This document shows positions 60,116-64,000 of a stretch of DNA of 64,000 nucleotides, piece by piece (the stretch's first letter is position 1; each line of letters starts with the position of its first letter). The stretch covers positions 682,001-746,000 of the forward strand of contig BQMF02000054.1 of assembly GCA_027922465.2 (NCBI GenBank), read 5' to 3'. Under the pieces are notes generated by a model. That model did not search any database. It saw only the letters and a list, made by a program, of their open reading frames with translations, and had not been told where the DNA came from. Made by a program: the position numbers and the translations under genes. The DNA is from Turritopsis dohrnii (taxonomy: Eukaryota; Cnidaria; Hydrozoa; Anthoathecata; Oceaniidae).

Positions 60116-61070
60116 GAAGAAATGAAAACAAACGATTACATAAGAACAAATGGAAATAAATAAACAAAAAATAAAAGGATAAATATAAAATTTCAAAAGT
60201 AACATAATTTTCGGATGGAAATATTTAATGGAATGACGCGAAATTTGACGTTAACAATTTTTAAAACAAAAATGAATTAGGGAAAGCTAGTAACAGGATT
60301 TGAGAATTATACAAACAAATGTATAATATCAATGTTAATATATTTCTTATGAAAAAAATGAAAAACTTTTTGATGAAAGTCAATCAACAGGTTTAGAACT
60401 CAATTTTTCATGAAAACCAGAAGAATAAAATTCAATGAAAAAAGTTTCCTAACCTTTCGCTTAAATAACATAACGATTATGATGTTAAGTTTAAAAGCTG
60501 TGTATGAAATCGAAAAAGTTGACTTTTTCAAGGAAAAGGAAACATTAAAAGGAAACATGTATTTGAAAAAAACACCAATTCTATATAGCTACAAATTCCA
60601 CATTACATAGGATAAATGCAAATACTCACAATTTTCAAAAACCACAAAAACTTCAAAACAACATCGACTGAAGCACAGTAAAAGTGAAATGAACTTGGAT
60701 GGACAAATGGAACAAATATAACAAAAATTTCGAAAAACAAGCTTCGATATGATTGGTTCGATAATGTTGCATATGATAATAACACTTTCCGACACAAACC
60801 ACGTGATGTATAGAATTCTTAAGGCCCGGGACAAACGCTCAGCTTTTAGAAACATTAGAAAAATCGGTACATTAAAACTTGTGTTGAATGATGATGTTAA
60901 AGGGAAAGTTTGATTTTGTTTCAACTTTTCATCGTTTTCTGAACGATCAGGGATCAAGATAAGGCTATGTTTTCACTAAACAACTATCCTCTCGTTGCCG
61001 GTTGTAGGACAAACAAATATCATTTAAATGATGGAGAATCGAGAGATTTGCAAGAGTTTCTGAAATATAA
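60116..61070. other. Intron or upstream region of the ankyrin gene
   Basis: No further ankyrin exon is recognisable. Open frames at 60,589-60,957 minus have no domain. Confidence 0.35.
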
Positions 61071-61083
61071 AGGCGGCCGCAAA

Positions 61084-61165
61084 TCGAGACAACATTTAGG
61101 ACAACATTTTCACCAACATTTTGGGCAACATGTTGGTACGATTTGCTACCCCTATAAAATTTCTG
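61084..61165. promoter_or_regulatory. Left subterminal binding-site cluster of Harbinger
   Basis: ACAACATTT, CCAACATTTTGGG and CAACATGTTGG words follow the left TIR, with spacing of about 10-15 bases. They are likely binding sites for the element's own proteins, by analogy with other Harbingers. Confidence 0.55.
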
Positions 61166-61228
61166 CCAACATTTAAACCAACATTTTATTAGTTTCATTC
61201 ATTCTCTTTCTCGTCACAATTTTTCAAA

Positions 61229-62485
61229 ATGGCTGAAAGGGAAGCCGCAGCATTTATTTTGTTGACTTTGGCTATAGATGAAGATGATGAGAAAAAGAGT
61301 CGGGGTCCTACGAGAAAATGGATACAGCGGAGGAATCAGGATGGCATGTATAATAATCTTGTTCAGGAGCTCTTAATCGAAGATACAAAATCTTATAAGG
61401 AAATGATGAGAATGGATTATAGTTGTTTCAAGGTAATCCTACAGTTGATTGAGCCCTATATTGCTCCAAAAAGTTCGGGAGTTTCAGGACAGCGTGTTGT
61501 CTCACCTGCTGAAAGGCTAGTTTTGACCATTCGGTTTCTTGCAACAGGTGAAAGCTTCAGATCATTATGTTATCAATTCCGTGTATCAGAAAGGGCAATA
61601 TCATATATAGTTGATACAACAGCAAAAGCAATTGTAGCATACATTGGTAAAGATTATATAAAACTTCCTTCTTCTTCTGAATGGATGAACATTTCTGAAA
61701 CGTTTGAATCGCGGTGGAACTTTCCTAATTGTCTTGGGGCAATCGATGGCAAACATATACAAATAAGACCACCTCCTGGTACTGGGTCAGAATACTACAA
61801 TTACAAGAAAACATTTTCTATAATTCTATTAGCCATTGCTGGGCCAAATTACGAATGTATCTATGCAGATATAGGTAGCAATGGGCGTATGAATGATTCA
61901 GGCGTTTGGAATGCATCTGATCTGCGGAAAAAAGTTGAAGACGGTGATTTAGGAATTCCTGAAGCCAAAGTGTTGCCTTTTGGGTGGACGAAAGTACCTC
62001 ATGTTTTTGTTGGAGACGATGCATTTGCGTTGAAACCATATATGATGAAACCTTATCCACAGAAAGAGCTGACAGAAGATAAACGCATCTACAATTATCG
62101 CCATAGCCGAGCTCGTAGAATCTCAGAAAACCTTTTTGGTATTATGGCTAATAAATGGCGTATTTTTCAACAACCTTTAAATTTATCGCCAGAAAAAGCT
62201 CGTACAATAACATCATGTGCTTTGGTGCTGCATAACTTTCTCCGGATAAATAGTAAATCTGTGTACACACCACCTGGTTTAATTGATTATGTTGATAGAA
62301 ATGGTCAATTAGTTCCAGGATCCTGGCGATCTGAGCAAGTAAATCCGCTTGGGGTATTTTCTACATCTTTTCCAAAACAGACAGGAAAAAATGCATCAAG
62401 AAATGCTAAGGTGATCAGAGAAATTTTTACAGAATATTTCATGAGCGAAGGAGGAAGTGTCAATTGGCAATGGGAACGGTCATGA
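61229..62485 (+). CDS. Harbinger transposase (HARBI1-like, DDE)
   Basis: 418 residues. The catalytic domain has GAIDGKHIQI (Asp at about 173), YADIGSNGRMNDSG (about 214), VGDDAF (about 264) and RHSRARRISENLFGI (Glu at about 300), the DDE_Tnp_4 layout. An N-terminal helical region (about 90-140: AERLVLTIRFLATGESFRSL) is the helix-turn-helix seen in this family. The length fits HARBI1 and active Harbinger transposases. There are no stops or shifts. In known systems this protein needs the Myb/MADF partner for nuclear import and DNA binding; that partner lies at the other end of the element. Confidence 0.93.
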   Translation: MAEREAAAFILLTLAIDEDDEKKSRGPTRKWIQRRNQDGMYNNLVQELLIEDTKSYKEMMRMDYSCFKVILQLIEPYIAPKSSGVSGQRVVSPAERLVLTIRFLATGESFRSLCYQFRVSERAISYIVDTTAKAIVAYIGKDYIKLPSSSEWMNISETFESRWNFPNCLGAIDGKHIQIRPPPGTGSEYYNYKKTFSIILLAIAGPNYECIYADIGSNGRMNDSGVWNASDLRKKVEDGDLGIPEAKVLPFGWTKVPHVFVGDDAFALKPYMMKPYPQKELTEDKRIYNYRHSRARRISENLFGIMANKWRIFQQPLNLSPEKARTITSCALVLHNFLRINSKSVYTPPGLIDYVDRNGQLVPGSWRSEQVNPLGVFSTSFPKQTGKNASRNAKVIREIFTEYFMSEGGSVNWQWERS

Positions 62486-62614
62486 AAAACACTATAAACT
62501 AAAAGTTAACTACATTTTATTCTTTGAAAAGTTTAATAACAAAAACATAAAATGTAAACAATATTATGTAAAATATACTATAAACTATATTATAAGTTAC
62601 ATAATAAAAACGTG

Positions 62615-63436
62615 TCAATTATTATAATCTTGAAGCATTGAAGTATATTGACCCTGGGTTACATCATAAGGGTTAATTGGGGCTGGGGACAGAGCGTGTC
62701 GAGAATGTACAAATTGGTTGTTTTTTGAATAGTGAGCAGCACCAGAACCAAACTCTTGCATTTTTATTTCAAATATGATATCGTTGATTCTTTTTTCTGC
62801 AATACAACGACTCTTGTTGTCCAAGGTTTTCAGTTGCTCTGACACGTATAGAGCGAATGGATCCTCAAGTAATGGGCGTTTTGGGCTTTGGGGCTTATCC
62901 AACACATCAATACACTTTGCAATTAACTTTTGCTTTTGTTTCTGTCTTTCTTCAGCAGGAGTGATACATCTTTTCCTGCTGACTTGTTTTTGTGAATTAG
63001 CCTCCATTTCGATAGAGTCATCCATCAGATCTTCAGTATCACTTTCGTCGTTGACCATCATCGACTGTGATTCAAAGTTTATTGTTGATAAACTCTTGGC
63101 TGTTTTCTTTACTTGATCCACGAACTTCATTTTTTGCATGAATTGCCAGGAACTCTCGAATAATTCGTCAGTACTTTGGCCACTCTTTGTTTTGTTTTCC
63201 TTAGAAAGCTCTCTACCAAATTGGGCTCGTAATGATTTCCACTTAGCTTGTATGGTTTTTAGATCCATATCCATAGCTTCTTTAATTTCAGACAAAGCCT
63301 TCTCTTTTTTATCTCTTTTTGAATAGCTTTTGTCGGAAATGTCCCATAGACAAGGTCTTTCCTCATACAAGTCAATGAGTTTTTCCACTGACTCATCGTC
63401 CCACTTAAATTTATTACGTTGCGAAGCTTCATCCAT
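62615..63436 (-). CDS. MADF-BESS DNA-binding protein of the Harbinger element
   Basis: 273 residues. The N-terminal 16-105 region is a MADF (Myb/SANT-like) domain: ESVEKLIDLYEERPCLWD, IQAKWKSLRAQFGREL and WQFMQKMKFV. An acidic linker follows, then PFALYVSEQLKTLDNKSRC at about 195-225, resembling a BESS motif. It is the usual second gene of PIF/Harbinger elements, binding subterminal sites and recruiting the transposase. It is intact. Its start lies about 120 bases from the palindrome-rich right end, so it is probably transcribed from within that region. Confidence 0.88.
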   Translation of the reverse strand: MDEASQRNKFKWDDESVEKLIDLYEERPCLWDISDKSYSKRDKKEKALSEIKEAMDMDLKTIQAKWKSLRAQFGRELSKENKTKSGQSTDELFESSWQFMQKMKFVDQVKKTAKSLSTINFESQSMMVNDESDTEDLMDDSIEMEANSQKQVSRKRCITPAEERQKQKQKLIAKCIDVLDKPQSPKRPLLEDPFALYVSEQLKTLDNKSRCIAEKRINDIIFEIKMQEFGSGAAHYSKNNQFVHSRHALSPAPINPYDVTQGQYTSMLQDYNN

Positions 63437-63555
63437 TTTAATGAAATTATTGAACTTTCTTGTTTGGATTTTCTTTTGATATTTTTTTCATACAGGTCCG
63501 ATGGGATTAAAAACATTCGAAAAGTATAAAAAACATTCGAAAAGACATCATAATA

Positions 63556-63795
63556 TCAAAATGTTGTCCAAAATGTTGGGCCAACATGTTGAAAAGTATA
63601 GCAAATCGCAAGCAACATAGAGCAACATGAAATATCATCAAAAATGTTGGCCAACATTTTTAAAAAAGTTTAAAAATGTTGGCCAACATTTTTGACGATT
63701 TTTTTCCTTCTCCAACATGTTGCTCGCTATAGCAAATCGAGGCAACATGTTGGCCAACAAATGTTGTCAATGCATGTTGTCACAAATGTTGTCTC
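63556..63795. promoter_or_regulatory. Right subterminal palindrome cluster of Harbinger
   Basis: It contains at least four long palindromes of the type AATGTTGGCCAACATT or CCAACATGTTGG, plus several half sites, in 240 bases. It also holds an inner copy of the TIR word AGCAAATCGAGGCAACATG at about 63,732. It is much richer than the left end, as expected if it also serves the MADF promoter. Confidence 0.65.
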
Positions 63796-63810
63796 GATTT
63801 GCGGCCGCCT

Positions 63811-64000
63811 TTACTAACTACTTAACTGGTTGTTCCCATAAGTTAGTTATCTCCATAATACGTCATACAAATCCTGCATGTTAGAATATCCTATAAAAAT
63901 CCTATATATTAGAATTGCTTTAGGAATACTTTGTGCACTGATTTCATTTCATAGAAAATTGAGGCTAGATTTAATCCTGGATCCGACCTTCTCGCACAGT
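63811..64000. other. Right flank, nothing seen
   Basis: The word ATCCTATA repeats with minor variation near 63,890; no gene. Confidence 0.4.

Larger units (their letters stand above)
61071..63810. mobile_element. PIF/Harbinger transposon, apparently intact
   Basis: The terminal inverted repeats begin AGGCGGCCGCAAATCGAGAC and are perfect over at least 20 bases. The flanks are TAA (61068-61070) and TTA (63811-63813), an imperfect match to the expected 3-bp TWA duplication. Inside are a transposase and a MADF protein, convergently arranged with 129 bases between the stops. Both frames are complete, and both subterminal regions are dense in AACATGTTG-type sites. Confidence 0.9.

Overview
This is AT-rich, intron-containing DNA from an invertebrate animal. 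Three host genes support that: an ephrin with spliced exons, an ARF6 orthologue of exactly the expected 175 residues, and a spliced EamA-type transporter. The repeat content is what one meets in cnidarians and other early-branching or marine invertebrates: Tc1/mariner, PIF/Harbinger, XPG-nuclease transposons, several LINE clades and Penelope-like remnants. I cannot name the species. There is no sign of bacterial or organellar sequence.

Layout. 0-11 kb is a transposon graveyard: a Harbinger-type MITE, a spliced Tc1-like transposase interrupted by a MITE, a minus-strand LINE nested inside another LINE, and a further LINE split by a MITE. 11.8-16.7 kb is a complete 8-exon EamA/DMT transporter on the plus strand. 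19.0-26.1 kb is a transmembrane ephrin whose 5.6 kb first intron holds a wrecked Harbinger element with a non-autonomous TA-target element inside it. 26-32 kb is mostly intergenic, with a tRNA-derived SINE, a MITE and a solo copy of a tRNA-headed repeat. 32.1-37.1 kb is ARF6 in four coding exons. 39.0-42.3 kb is a nearly intact restriction-endonuclease-type LINE with a 15-bp target duplication. 44.8-57.9 kb is a nested stack: an interspersed repeat was hit first by a tandem array of 381-bp units and then by an 11.5 kb transposon with about 1 kb inverted repeats. The transposon's left repeat was in turn hit by a 4.1 kb inverted-repeat element. 58.4-60.1 kb holds a 50-bp minisatellite and an ankyrin-repeat exon with a partial duplicate. 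61.07-63.81 kb is an apparently intact PIF/Harbinger transposon with transposase and MADF genes.

The most interesting signal is the 381-bp tandem array at 44,988-46,025. Each unit carries an antisense tRNA-like Pol III promoter. Each complete unit junction, read on the minus strand, folds as a type-III-topology hammerhead ribozyme: GUU cleavage site, helix I, CUGAGGA, helix II, GAAA, helix III. The array is flanked by a 12-bp target duplication, and its edge lies four bases from the predicted cleavage site. A related solo copy at 28,280-28,716 also has a 12-bp duplication, carries the ribozyme-bearing core in the opposite orientation, and its hammerhead is broken. This looks like a Pol III-driven, retrozyme-like circular-RNA element. 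The reading is from sequence alone and needs a covariance-model search and a cleavage test.
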